This document shows, one piece after another, positions 53,601-60,524 of a stretch of 64,000 nt of DNA (its first letter is position 1; each line of letters opens with the position of its first letter). The position numbers and the translations under genes are program-made. The stretch spans positions 434,001-498,000 of the forward strand of contig NZ_JAYGJQ010000002.1 in NCBI RefSeq assembly GCF_035013165.1. Direction: 5' to 3'. The DNA comes from Bacteriovorax sp. PP10. Lineage in GTDB: Bacteria > Bdellovibrionota > Bacteriovoracia > Bacteriovoracales > Bacteriovoracaceae. Below the pieces are notes generated by a model, which saw only the letters and a program-made list of their open reading frames with translations, ran no database searches and was not told the DNA's origin.

Positions 53601-55344
53601 AAGTAAGATTGTCCTTTTTGGTGATGTTGACGTTGATGAAGTTTTTGAAGTGTTTACTGTACATATCGATGGCTCAAATTTTAAAAAAATCAGTGAACCC
53701 ATTTTATTCAATGAAGGTGACGTCAATGTAACGGGTGGTAATCGCTCCAGATTCATTGACTGGAATTTAGAGCGAATTTATTATTTAGCTGATCGTACAC
53801 TCGATGGCATTCAGGAAGCATGGGGTGTTAATTTCGATGGAACTCAATCAGTAAGAATTTCCGGATCAAATAGTTTAGTTAACTTTGCTGATAGTGCGAC
53901 TTCATTGACATGGACTAATGATGGAGAAAGAGTTGTTTATTTAGAAAATCCTGTCTATTCAGAACAATTCAGACTTTATTCAAATAATAAACTCGGAACT
54001 GATGAAAAAGCATTGATCATTCCAACTAGTGTGGATGGAAATGTTAAGAGTTATATACTTACTCCAAATTCTCAGCACGTGGTTGTCAGATTTATACCAG
54101 GATCAGGGCAGCCAACTGAGCTGCGCTCGGTTCCTATAAATGGATCGGCCGCTAGTATTAAGATCACTCCAAATTTCATTAATCCTAATGTTGAAATTAC
54201 AACATACTATGTTTCACCCGATTCTAATTGGGTGGTGTTCACTGCGGATGCGGAGTTTGATAATGCCATTGAACTTTTTGCAGTGAGAGTGAATGGTACT
54301 GATCTACATAAACTCAGTGCTGATGTGACAAACCCGGCCAATCAAGATGTATCAACAGCAATAAAATTTAGTCCTGATTCTCAAAAAGTTGCTTTCCAGC
54401 AAGATTATATCATTACAGATGATGTGAATGACATGTTCGTAGTAGATCTCGCAACAGGTGCTAATAGAGTTTGTGTGAGTAATTTTGGAACTTATGCCCT
54501 TGGCGGAGTATCGACTGCCGCTCCTGAATTTTCGTATGATTCAAGTAAGATTATATTTATGGGGCCACTAGATACGTATGCAAAAACTGAGCTTTATTCA
54601 TCCAATGTAGATGGCACAAACCCAGTTAAGCTTAGTCGAGCATATGCACTTACAACTCAAGCAGTGAGTGGTTTTGTAGTGTCAGCTAATAGTAATAAAG
54701 TGGTTTACCGTTCAGATGACGAGACAGATGGATTAAATACGATTACAGCTGTTAATAATGATGGATCTAATAGAGTCACATTAACTCCTTCAATAATACC
54801 TGATGCGACATTTGATACTGGTGTTAAGATTCTGCCTTCTGGAAAAGTCGTATTCAGAGTGGATCATAACAAAATTGATAAATTTGAATTGTTCTCAGTT
54901 AATTTTGATGGAACGAATTTTACTAAATTGAATACGTTATTAGATGACCAAAGTGATGTCATGTCATTTAAGTTAAATCGCGATGAAGATAAAGTTATCT
55001 ACCTTTCTGATCAAACCATAGTTGGTCAGTATGACTTATTCGCTGTTAATCCAGATGGAACTTCTAATTCTGCTCTAAGTAATGTTCCAGCACCTTCGAA
55101 CGTCAGGGATTATGTAGTCAATAACACCCATGTCGTTTATAGATCTGATGAATTTATGCCTGGAACTTATGATTTATATTTTGTGGATTTCAGTGGGAAT
55201 GGTAAAAAGAAAATCACTCCAAATCACACCGCGGGATCAATGGGGGCCGGAAATTTTGTTTTATCACCTGTAAGTGGTGCGACTTATTTTTCATCTGATT
55301 TATACGGATTTATGGGGTTTGATCTTTTTAGATTTGCTCCATAA
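50632..55344 (+). CDS. giant beta-propeller lipoprotein, 1570 aa
   Basis: The signal peptide MHFFKKFLALFMVIISMSGC has a clear lipobox (MSGC, Cys20), so the protein is lipid-anchored in the envelope. Residues about 50-540 hold Ig-like or fibronectin-like beta domains (TVAPVGTLSVDG, DTVVPTVSFISPADKTFYTGS). From about 570 to the end are many TolB/PD40-like propeller blades, repeating a xSxDGxKIVFxSDxDxxxxxELYxxNxDGSNxxKL pattern; TolB-type propellers bind proteins or polymers. Length allows two or more propellers. No ribosome site precedes the ATG; an exact sigma-28-like -10 ends 6 bases upstream. Possible motility- or attack-phase surface protein (inference). Confidence 0.85.
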   Translation: MHFFKKFLALFMVIISMSGCLPSKVTLSSNLQNRLNIENKSRDPYVPTRDLSAYRINGECNNFKTVQLQIPNLEFTAVCAFGKFSYVTDLSSVNEGEFEISVTGTNSDGKTQTQVSKKLIKDTVAPVGTLSVDGLGLSPSKSTLARTISVSGNNEFYSYKYKLTSLSSCQGVTFEQLTEYGIDQKSNVVFLENASNRICLIGSDKAGNWQTIASESSAIRIDTRSPAAVLNLVHTSYYNSLTQTPVFSWNDANDNDGGSGISHYEVALGSIAGGSDLLPWANVGNVKTIQLSSDLTAYSNLMVYPSIRSVDKVGLVSEKFSSSGWYVGTPAVDLSMVQPNPSSVIKLSNKNSFTVNGNCSEVGRNVVISITGMAPASVVCTASQTYSKIFNLGSVSDGAVTIGVFHDNAMSVSRSLSLTIQKDTVVPTVSFISPADKTFYTGSNRAAFTISGSCSESGKVVNIDSNFGYSAQPVCSAAHTWSITLDLSQENASSLIFSANHSDAVGNSGIEANRTFINASTQKLNTQALAATGLSNIYEIGVASGSGKILMRGTYYDNGVTAIMSANSDGTELTAITPMRAGNIQPFNTGNPDTFVYSPSKNEVYFRNYQPGKTSQIFLSSAKIDGSDFKDIQGTTANKNINYTEGQISHDGEKIVFLSDRDFDERFELYISNVDGSNVIKLNGALGTGQNVASNFLYISEIGKIVYIADQDTLNINEIYVVNADGTGRVKLNPSFDNYVPGQSRGVTSYKVNSLKNRVVFYGDFIDDARTELYTYDLVNGGSSVRIHNPLINSTQFEVASNYFISPDGLQVAYNTDSDNRAGSGNSIQHLWVAKIDGSSRVRITPAMAANRDIAPVFGFSADSTKVVFSTDNGAADNIYNIYVADADKAFDHAGGNGYTRVSEVTHDLIGTDQAQGLHPFSVTTYRYLDFTPDGQYVIASVNDTAGANPLTVSTSLWRYKLDGTEKLCLTCSKQILNGQARYFEVSPDSSKIVLFGDVDVDEVFEVFTVHIDGSNFKKISEPILFNEGDVNVTGGNRSRFIDWNLERIYYLADRTLDGIQEAWGVNFDGTQSVRISGSNSLVNFADSATSLTWTNDGERVVYLENPVYSEQFRLYSNNKLGTDEKALIIPTSVDGNVKSYILTPNSQHVVVRFIPGSGQPTELRSVPINGSAASIKITPNFINPNVEITTYYVSPDSNWVVFTADAEFDNAIELFAVRVNGTDLHKLSADVTNPANQDVSTAIKFSPDSQKVAFQQDYIITDDVNDMFVVDLATGANRVCVSNFGTYALGGVSTAAPEFSYDSSKIIFMGPLDTYAKTELYSSNVDGTNPVKLSRAYALTTQAVSGFVVSANSNKVVYRSDDETDGLNTITAVNNDGSNRVTLTPSIIPDATFDTGVKILPSGKVVFRVDHNKIDKFELFSVNFDGTNFTKLNTLLDDQSDVMSFKLNRDEDKVIYLSDQTIVGQYDLFAVNPDGTSNSALSNVPAPSNVRDYVVNNTHVVYRSDEFMPGTYDLYFVDFSGNGKKKITPNHTAGSMGAGNFVLSPVSGATYFSSDLYGFMGFDLFRFAP

Positions 55345-55702
55345 AATTTGGATCAAGTTCTATCTTATAAATGCCACGAGCAGCTAAAACAGGCCCAGGA
55401 GGATTTATTGGTCTCACGTCCATAAGTTCCCATGAATAATATCCTGGCTCCCAACGAGAGGCCATTGCCGCTGGAATGTCTGACTCTAAATACTCTCTAG
55501 TCAGTTTAATTTTAACAATAGCGACTGCAACGCCTTCCGGGTCAACGTCGCCATCTTCTCTTAAGAATTTTTTATTTTCTACAATAACCAAATCCCCATG
55601 AAAGTCTAAGGGTGGTAACCACGAACGTACTTCAATCGTTTTTTTCCCTTGAGCGATATTTGTTCCACCAGGGAAGACGATTGATAATGCGTTTAATTCC
55701 AT
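55328..55702 (-). CDS. ASCH-domain protein
   Basis: 124 residues. ALSIVFPGGTNIAQGKKTIEVRSW carries the ASCH signature (GxKxxExR), a PUA-like RNA/nucleotide-binding fold, with the charged face continuing in LVIVENKKFL and the C-terminal VLAARGIYKIELD. ASCH proteins bind RNA or modified nucleosides; a deaminase-like activity has been shown for some (acetylcytidine amidohydrolase YqfB). The gene lies 11 bases downstream of the cysteine-repeat gene in one operon, and its stop overlaps the end of the giant lipoprotein gene by 17 bases. GGAG precedes the ATG. Confidence 0.8.
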   Translation of the reverse strand: MELNALSIVFPGGTNIAQGKKTIEVRSWLPPLDFHGDLVIVENKKFLREDGDVDPEGVAVAIVKIKLTREYLESDIPAAMASRWEPGYYSWELMDVRPINPPGPVLAARGIYKIELDPNFMEQI

Positions 55703-55713
55703 TTTGTCTCCAA

Positions 55714-56322
55714 TTATTTTTTAGGAACTGCTACGCAAGAATAGCCATTGTAAGCAATACCTCCGCATTCAACTTTATCCAATTCAGGATTATAGGCACA
55801 AGAGTGTCCCGCAGTTTGCAATCCAAAACATTCTACCTTCTTTAAATTAGGATTGTATGCACAAGAGTGAGTAATTGTTGCTAATCCATTACATTCAACT
55901 TTTTTTAAGTTGGGATTGTAGACACAAGAATAACCAGTATTGGCCAGACCATGACACTGAACTTTTTTGATAGAGATATTATAAACGCAAGAGTACCCAT
56001 TCATGACATTACCTTTGCAATCTACTTTCTCAGAGCTCTGATTATAGACACAAGAGTATTTTGCAGTAGGAAGTCCAGAGCATTCAGCTTTCTTAATGTC
56101 GGGTCTATAAGCACATGAATAACCCAGATGAGCAAGACCGCTACATTTTAATTCTGTTTTGATGGGTGTATCTAATTCGTTACAAATTTTTGTAATATCG
56201 TTATTTAAAATATCAATTTTTGAGGGAGTCGTTTTACTTATTTCGCACATGCTGGATGCGAATGCAGATTGAAAAAAGAAAAGATGAAGAACAACTACAA
56301 GTGAGAATAAACTTTTTAACAT
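55714..56322 (-). CDS. secreted protein with seven 21-residue cysteine repeats
   Basis: A signal peptide (LFSLVVVLHLFFFQSAFAS) precedes a short spacer and then seven copies, six of them full length, of a 21-residue unit with pattern CxGLxxxGYSCVYNPxLKKVE: two Cys ten residues apart, an aromatic-rich centre and a basic end. The 63-base period is visible at nucleotide level too. Six full units plus a short terminal one imply a stacked solenoid or regular disulfide ladder, probably extracellular or periplasmic. I do not recognise a family. The ribosome site lies in a hairpin (56326-56351). It is followed by the ASCH gene. Confidence 0.8.
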   Translation of the reverse strand: MLKSLFSLVVVLHLFFFQSAFASSMCEISKTTPSKIDILNNDITKICNELDTPIKTELKCSGLAHLGYSCAYRPDIKKAECSGLPTAKYSCVYNQSSEKVDCKGNVMNGYSCVYNISIKKVQCHGLANTGYSCVYNPNLKKVECNGLATITHSCAYNPNLKKVECFGLQTAGHSCAYNPELDKVECGGIAYNGYSCVAVPKK

Positions 56323-56325
56323 ATA

Positions 56326-56351
56326 GACCTCTTATTAATTTCGGAGAGGTC
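56326..56351 (-). promoter_or_regulatory. RBS-sequestering hairpin of the cysteine-repeat gene
   Basis: On the minus strand GACCTCT, a 12-base loop and AGAGGTC form a perfect 7-pair stem; the second arm contains the Shine-Dalgarno AGAGG, 5 bases before the ATG at 56322. It parallels the hairpin at 10171-10214. Confidence 0.5.
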
Positions 56352-56414
56352 GTAGAGGTTCTTTAGGATTCTAAAATAAAATTACTCTTATCTTGAAACT
56401 GAAGTTTTGATATT

Positions 56415-56430
56415 GCGGGAGTTTCGAACT
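56415..56430. repeat. short copy E of the tRNA-flank repeat core
   Basis: GCGGGAGTTTCGAACT shares GGGAGTTTCGAAC with copies A and C. It overlaps the stop codon of the GNAT gene starting at 56827. Only the core is present, so it could be a coincidental fragment. Confidence 0.4.
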
Positions 56431-56827
56431 AGAAATTCTCCCACCACCATCCATCATTTGCCAAATCTTCCCTGACTGCATTAAAACTGGAAGCACTGTA
56501 TGCTTTTTGTGATGCAATGTTGTCATTTTCAATAAAAGCACGTCCTCTTCTATTGGCCATAAATGATTTAATTATTTTTTTTGCAAAACCCATATTTCTA
56601 AATTCTGGAAGAATATAAATAGCTCCCATTCTCCAAACTTCATCCTTATCTTGCCTAGGAGTTGCGAAACCAATTAATTTATTTTCATTGTATATCGGGA
56701 GGCGTTTTCTAGTTTCATCATGTGGATAAACAAAACCTGCGAGTAATGGATCAGCATCGGCCTTAAGTAAAACCTCTAGCATTTGTTCTTTTTCGAAATT
56801 GCCAAACATGTAGTTTTTTTCACTCAT
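56429..56827 (-). CDS. GNAT-family N-acetyltransferase (module 0)
   Basis: 132 residues. MGAIYILPEFRNMGFAKKIIKSFM gives the acetyl-CoA loop (RNMGFA) and AFIENDNIASQKAYSASSF the late motif B. The first 50 residues are shorter than usual. The start overlaps the stop of the upstream GNAT gene (ATGA), so the pair is co-translated. Repeat core E touches its stop codon. Substrate unknown; possibly an accessory cargo gene. Confidence 0.83.
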   Translation of the reverse strand: MSEKNYMFGNFEKEQMLEVLLKADADPLLAGFVYPHDETRKRLPIYNENKLIGFATPRQDKDEVWRMGAIYILPEFRNMGFAKKIIKSFMANRRGRAFIENDNIASQKAYSASSFNAVREDLANDGWWWENF

Positions 56828-57375
56828 AGATCATCATTCCAGTTAACAGGAGTAGATGTTTTACTTATCCAGTCAGTTCTTAAAATTGCATATCTCACGG
56901 TATCCTTTAATTCACCAATTGCATTCGGCCATGATTGTCTATAGTGGCCTTCCTTTACGTAGCCACATTTCGTAAAAACTTTTCTCATTGGGAAATTATC
57001 AACTCTAGTTGTTCCTTCAATACGATTAAGCGAAGACCAGTTTTGAAAAAGATAATGAGTTAACCAATTAACAGCTGTCTCACCAACTTTTTGTCCTCGG
57101 TATTCATTTAAAATACGTAAATCAAAAAGAGGTGAGCCATCCTCAAGATCATCCATTTCAAAAAGTCTGATCAGCCCGATAGATAAATTTTGTTCATTAC
57201 GTATCCAGAAAGTTTGATTTTCCTCTCCGGTGAAACTTCCTTCTTCAATCAGTTTCATTACTTTTTCTGGAGTTGTTTTTGAATTAACGTGAAAATCCCA
57301 TTCTTGACTTGAAAGCCAATTGGAAAGTAATTCCTTGTCACTTGATGGATCAAATAGTTTGTATGAAAGTTTCAT
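56824..57375 (-). CDS. GNAT-family N-acetyltransferase (module 0)
   Basis: 183 residues resembling RimJ/RimL and AAC(6')-type enzymes: MKLSYKLFDPSSDKELLSNWLSS, IGLIRLFEMDDL, then FDLRILNEYRGQKVGETAVNWLTHYL (acetyl-CoA loop RGQKVG) and RVDNFPMRKVFTKCGYVKEGH (motif B). It lies 60 bases from repeat copy A and forms a 2-gene cassette with the second GNAT. Acetylation of an antibiotic or peptide is possible but not shown. Confidence 0.85.
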   Translation of the reverse strand: MKLSYKLFDPSSDKELLSNWLSSQEWDFHVNSKTTPEKVMKLIEEGSFTGEENQTFWIRNEQNLSIGLIRLFEMDDLEDGSPLFDLRILNEYRGQKVGETAVNWLTHYLFQNWSSLNRIEGTTRVDNFPMRKVFTKCGYVKEGHYRQSWPNAIGELKDTVRYAILRTDWISKTSTPVNWNDDL

Positions 57376-57434
57376 GAAAATACTAAATCATAAGAGATTG
57401 AATATTGTCTATTGAGCGTAGTTTGTTATTTTAA

Positions 57435-57540
57435 AAAAGTTCGAGACACACAGACGGGTGGTCTTAGAAGCAATTGGAAATAAAAGGATTTTTAAAATGG
57501 CGCGCCCGCTTGGGGGAGTTTCGAACTTCTTGCTCTATAT
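57435..57540 (-). repeat. repeat copy A: tRNA-Arg 3' end plus flank
   Basis: 57435-57470 repeats the flank of the tRNA gene (AAAAGTTCGAGACACACAGA and on through CGGGTGGTCTT), 57484-57507 repeats AAAGGATTTTTAAAATGGCGC-type sequence with the CCA end, followed by a variant T-arm and TTGCTCTAT, which also occurs in the tRNA. It looks like a tRNA remnant that lost its anticodon arm. Confidence 0.75.
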
Positions 57541-57621
57541 AGTTAATTTTACTTTCTAATTATATTGACTTCAAATAACCTTAAGAGTCAAAATAGATGA
57601 AGTCTATTAATTGAGAGAGAT

Positions 57622-58371
57622 ATGAAATTTATAGTGATTTTTATAACCTCTTTTTTATTTTTTTCTAAAATAGCACTGGCTTCACCATTACCTTGTACAA
57701 TTTGGCAAACCCAAGTTGAAGCTCATCCAGTTAAACCTTATAAAAATAAAGATGGTACTCTCGTTATAAAAAAAGGCGAGACGGATGAACATTGCAGGTT
57801 AAAATATCCGAAAACTGAAAAATGGCAAACGCAATTCTTTGATGGTGCAATTCATGGATGGCCCATACCAGAAGAAAAATTTAAAAGTTGGAGTCAATCA
57901 GAAAAAGAATTAGTTTTAAAGTTTTTAAGTCAGCAACCACAAGCCTTAAGGGCTCTTAATGATATAACTTTATTAAGAGGATCTAAATCAAAATTTAAAA
58001 ATAATCCAGGGACTTCTGTAAAAGCATTGAATGCAATAGCTCTTTACGACAAATTCTTTTCATCTGAAGAAAAATCAAGAATTCTTAGTCATGAATTGTC
58101 TCATCTTTATCTGCATAATCTCAACCCAGAAAAGCTTGCGAACTTAGTTTCTGAATTAGGTTGGAGACAAGAAGGTAAAGAAAATTCTCTGGTGCGTTTA
58201 CCGAGTTATCCTTTATTAAGGCCAGATTCTGCTCAAAGTATTACAGAAGACATCGCAAATCATCTGGAAGACTTTCTCCATGATCAAGAAAGCCTGCGTA
58301 AGAAATTCCCAGATAGATATAAATTGATTAAAGAAATTGTCCCGGTCGATTTTAGGTTGGAGAGTCCATGA
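57622..58371 (+). CDS. secreted HExxH metallopeptidase-like protein
   Basis: 249 residues with a signal peptide (MKFIVIFITSFLFFSKIALA) and a zinc-protease motif SHELSH at H157-E158-x2-H161 followed by LYLHN, typical of gluzincin or M48-like peptidases. A downstream Glu ligand may be in SITEDIANHLED. Sequence before the motif has several Cys and Trp, with no known domain. GAGAGAG precedes the ATG. It overlaps the next gene by 4 bases. It belongs to module 1 of the tRNA-repeat array; cleavage target unknown. Confidence 0.75.
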   Translation: MKFIVIFITSFLFFSKIALASPLPCTIWQTQVEAHPVKPYKNKDGTLVIKKGETDEHCRLKYPKTEKWQTQFFDGAIHGWPIPEEKFKSWSQSEKELVLKFLSQQPQALRALNDITLLRGSKSKFKNNPGTSVKALNAIALYDKFFSSEEKSRILSHELSHLYLHNLNPEKLANLVSELGWRQEGKENSLVRLPSYPLLRPDSAQSITEDIANHLEDFLHDQESLRKKFPDRYKLIKEIVPVDFRLESP

Positions 58372-58865
58372 AAATAGTATTATGTTTTTTATTTTTATTC
58401 TTTACTGGATGCAGTTCCTATAAAGCTGAAGCAAAGATTGATAATATTACGATGTTGCAGACTATATGGAATTCAAAATCTCTTTCTTTAGCCTTAGATA
58501 AAATCCAAGGATTACACAAGGTCGGTGAGGGCGATGATTATGAAACTTTTGGAACTGATAAAAAAGTTGGCATTTTTTCATTAGCAATTAATGTCTCCAA
58601 GAAAGATAAAAAAATTATTTCAATCAGAACACCACTTGATAAGGGAAATGATATTCCTTCTAATATTATAAAGACGAAATTAGCGACTGATGATTGGAAA
58701 ACGTACGAGCATCCTATAAACGGTATTGATGCCATAAAACTAGACGTTACTGAGTACAGTGAAAAATTAGAAGTTGGTTTTGCGTACGATAAGCTTGATA
58801 AAGAAAAGAAGACAAGAATGATATATTGGGGAGGGAATTTTAAAAGAATTCAGACTATTCTTTAA
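58368..58865 (+). CDS. hypothetical lipoprotein, 165 aa
   Basis: MKIVLCFLFLFFTGC is a lipoprotein signal with lipobox FTGC (Cys15), so the protein is envelope-anchored. The mature part is a mixed alpha/beta domain rich in Lys and Asp with no recognised motif. Translational coupling (ATGA) to the HExxH protein suggests a partner, inhibitor or immunity-like role, which is only inference. Repeat copy B begins 1 base after its stop codon. Confidence 0.7.
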   Translation: MKIVLCFLFLFFTGCSSYKAEAKIDNITMLQTIWNSKSLSLALDKIQGLHKVGEGDDYETFGTDKKVGIFSLAINVSKKDKKIISIRTPLDKGNDIPSNIIKTKLATDDWKTYEHPINGIDAIKLDVTEYSEKLEVGFAYDKLDKEKKTRMIYWGGNFKRIQTIL

Positions 58866-58866
58866 C

Positions 58867-58903
58867 TGGCGCACTCGCTTGGGGAAGTTTCGAACTTCCT
58901 TGC
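58867..58903 (-). repeat. repeat copy B, T-arm-like hairpin
   Basis: TGGCGCACTCG, CTTGGGG, AAGTTTCGAACTTCC and TTGCC. On the minus strand this reads GGAAG-TTCGAAA-CTTCC, a perfect five-pair T-arm with a seven-base loop, then five extra bases and CGAGTGCGCCA. It sits exactly between the stops of two convergent genes. Confidence 0.65.
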
Positions 58904-58904
58904 C

Positions 58905-59267
58905 TTACTTCCAAGAATCTTGAGGAATCCAACAAGGCGCCGTGATAACTAGATAGCGTATAGGATCTGGGCCATTATTTATAAATTGATGCTTCTCCAA
59001 AGGTGATGCATAAATCAATGTCCCAGGCACAATCAAATGTTCTTGATCACCAACAATCGCACTGCCATTACCTGAAATAAAATAATATGACTCTTCACGT
59101 TCTTTGTGAAAATGTGGATCAGAGGATAGTCCTGGCGCAATTTCTACAATTGCGATCGTGTGATTTTTGGTAGAGCCGTGCTGTTCATGTCTGCCAATTG
59201 CAACCTGAAATTTTTCACCAGATGGTGAGTCTTTTAAAGTACAAGTGTTAGCATTTAGAATTTTCAT
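58905..59267 (-). CDS. cupin-fold protein
   Basis: 120 residues. A single cupin domain: IAPGLSSDPHFHKEREESYYFISGNG supplies the first metal motif (HxH and Glu) and LIYASPLEKHQFINNG the second His. Such small cupins are sugar isomerases, dioxygenases or metal-dependent enzymes; no more can be said. It is downstream of the HExxH protein (gap 17 bases) and ends 1 base after repeat copy B. Confidence 0.88.
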   Translation of the reverse strand: MKILNANTCTLKDSPSGEKFQVAIGRHEQHGSTKNHTIAIVEIAPGLSSDPHFHKEREESYYFISGNGSAIVGDQEHLIVPGTLIYASPLEKHQFINNGPDPIRYLVITAPCWIPQDSWK

Positions 59268-59284
59268 ATTAATGTAATTTACTC

Positions 59285-60406
59285 TTACTTATTAGGCTGC
59301 GCATTCATAAAGTTTGCAGCTGAAAATAATTCGCTGCAGAGAGAACCAAGTTTTTTTCCAGTTTCAACTGAAAAATATAGTTTTTGATCCAGCTCTTTCT
59401 CGATGATTGGATTAATTAGTTTTGCAAAACTGCTGATCCATGGATTGTTATACAATTGAGAATTCCATTTTAAACGTTCTGGGAAAAACTTTTTTAGAAA
59501 TAATATCTGTCCGATTGTTACGGCCATTGGTTCTTCAAGTATTCTTCCACCATATAGGTCAAGTGACTTATTATTTACGCTTGGGCATGCATCTAAAAAA
59601 ATCTTTGAAATTTCTTCTTTTTGTTTTTGAGGCTGACGTGCAGAGAGAGTATGGATAATTTCATGAAAAATAATATCTTCATCTTTTGAATTTATATGTT
59701 TAATTGGATTCTGCTGAAATATTAAAAAATTATTTGTCGGAGAAGAAGAGTCACTTTCCATTGGAGGAAACCATGTATAAAGAACTTCATATTTCATGTT
59801 TTCTGAAACTTGATAATAATTAGCAATTTGAGAAAAGAAGTTATTGTATTTTTTATTCTGAAGTTTTTTATTAAGCTCTTGAACTTTTTTCTTAAATGGC
59901 GTTGATTCATCAAGAAGGACTTGATACTTCGTCTTATAATGTTCATAAAAGGATTGTAGAAAAATAAAATCGTCATCGCTTACAAGTTTTTTTACTTTTG
60001 CTAGAGCTTCCTGCAAATTGTTAGAACTATAAAATAATGGTGCTAGTAAATCTTCTGTGATTCCCGATTTCTTTGCAAATAAACCATCTGCATATGGCCC
60101 GATGTCATCTTTAGCGACTCCTAAGCCCTTATAGTAACGTTTTCGGATATCATCATATTTTTTAAATAAAATTTGATCTTCAGCAATTAATCCAAATTTC
60201 TTTGTCCAATATTCTTGAACTTCACCGCCTTTATCCTGACAGAAGGTTCTATTCCACCAACCTGAGAGACAATCCATAATAAGGAACGTATTGGCGGCTT
60301 CACTATATCTAGCAGATATTGAAATCGAACTTGCATTGCTAATAGTGGGTAATAACAATAGAGAAAATAGTAAGACTACTGGTAGTTTTATAAAGTTATT
60401 TTTCAT
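59285..60406 (-). CDS. secreted HExxH metalloprotease-like protein, 373 aa
   Basis: Signal peptide (FIKLPVVLLFSLLLLPTISNAS), then a helical domain with charged repeats (KVQELNKKLQNKK) and the zinc motif FHEIIHT at H248-E249-x2-H252. A third ligand is likely E291 or E292 in GGRILEEPMAVTIG, an arrangement found in gluzincin-like secreted peptidases. Unlike the module 1 protease it has a long N-terminal part. The ribosome site before ATG 60406 is poor. It is co-transcribed with the cupin gene as module 2. Target unknown. Confidence 0.75.
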   Translation of the reverse strand: MKNNFIKLPVVLLFSLLLLPTISNASSISISARYSEAANTFLIMDCLSGWWNRTFCQDKGGEVQEYWTKKFGLIAEDQILFKKYDDIRKRYYKGLGVAKDDIGPYADGLFAKKSGITEDLLAPLFYSSNNLQEALAKVKKLVSDDDFIFLQSFYEHYKTKYQVLLDESTPFKKKVQELNKKLQNKKYNNFFSQIANYYQVSENMKYEVLYTWFPPMESDSSSPTNNFLIFQQNPIKHINSKDEDIIFHEIIHTLSARQPQKQKEEISKIFLDACPSVNNKSLDLYGGRILEEPMAVTIGQILFLKKFFPERLKWNSQLYNNPWISSFAKLINPIIEKELDQKLYFSVETGKKLGSLCSELFSAANFMNAQPNK

Positions 60407-60458
60407 TGAGAAAGATTAACAAAGGATTGCTTTAAAAGATTGTCATGGTGTGTTTGAG

Positions 60459-60513
60459 AAAAGTTCGAGAATTAAAATGGCGCACCCGCTTGGGGGAGTT
60501 TCGAACCTCTTGC
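60459..60513 (-). repeat. repeat copy C: shortened tRNA-Arg 3' end plus flank
   Basis: AAAAGTTCGAGA joins directly to ATTAAAATGGCGCACCCG, as if the middle of the flank (present in A and D) was deleted, then CTTGGGGGAGTTTCGAACCTCTTG. It lies 11 bases from the stop codon of the APH gene. Confidence 0.7.
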
Positions 60514-60524
60514 CATTATTGATG

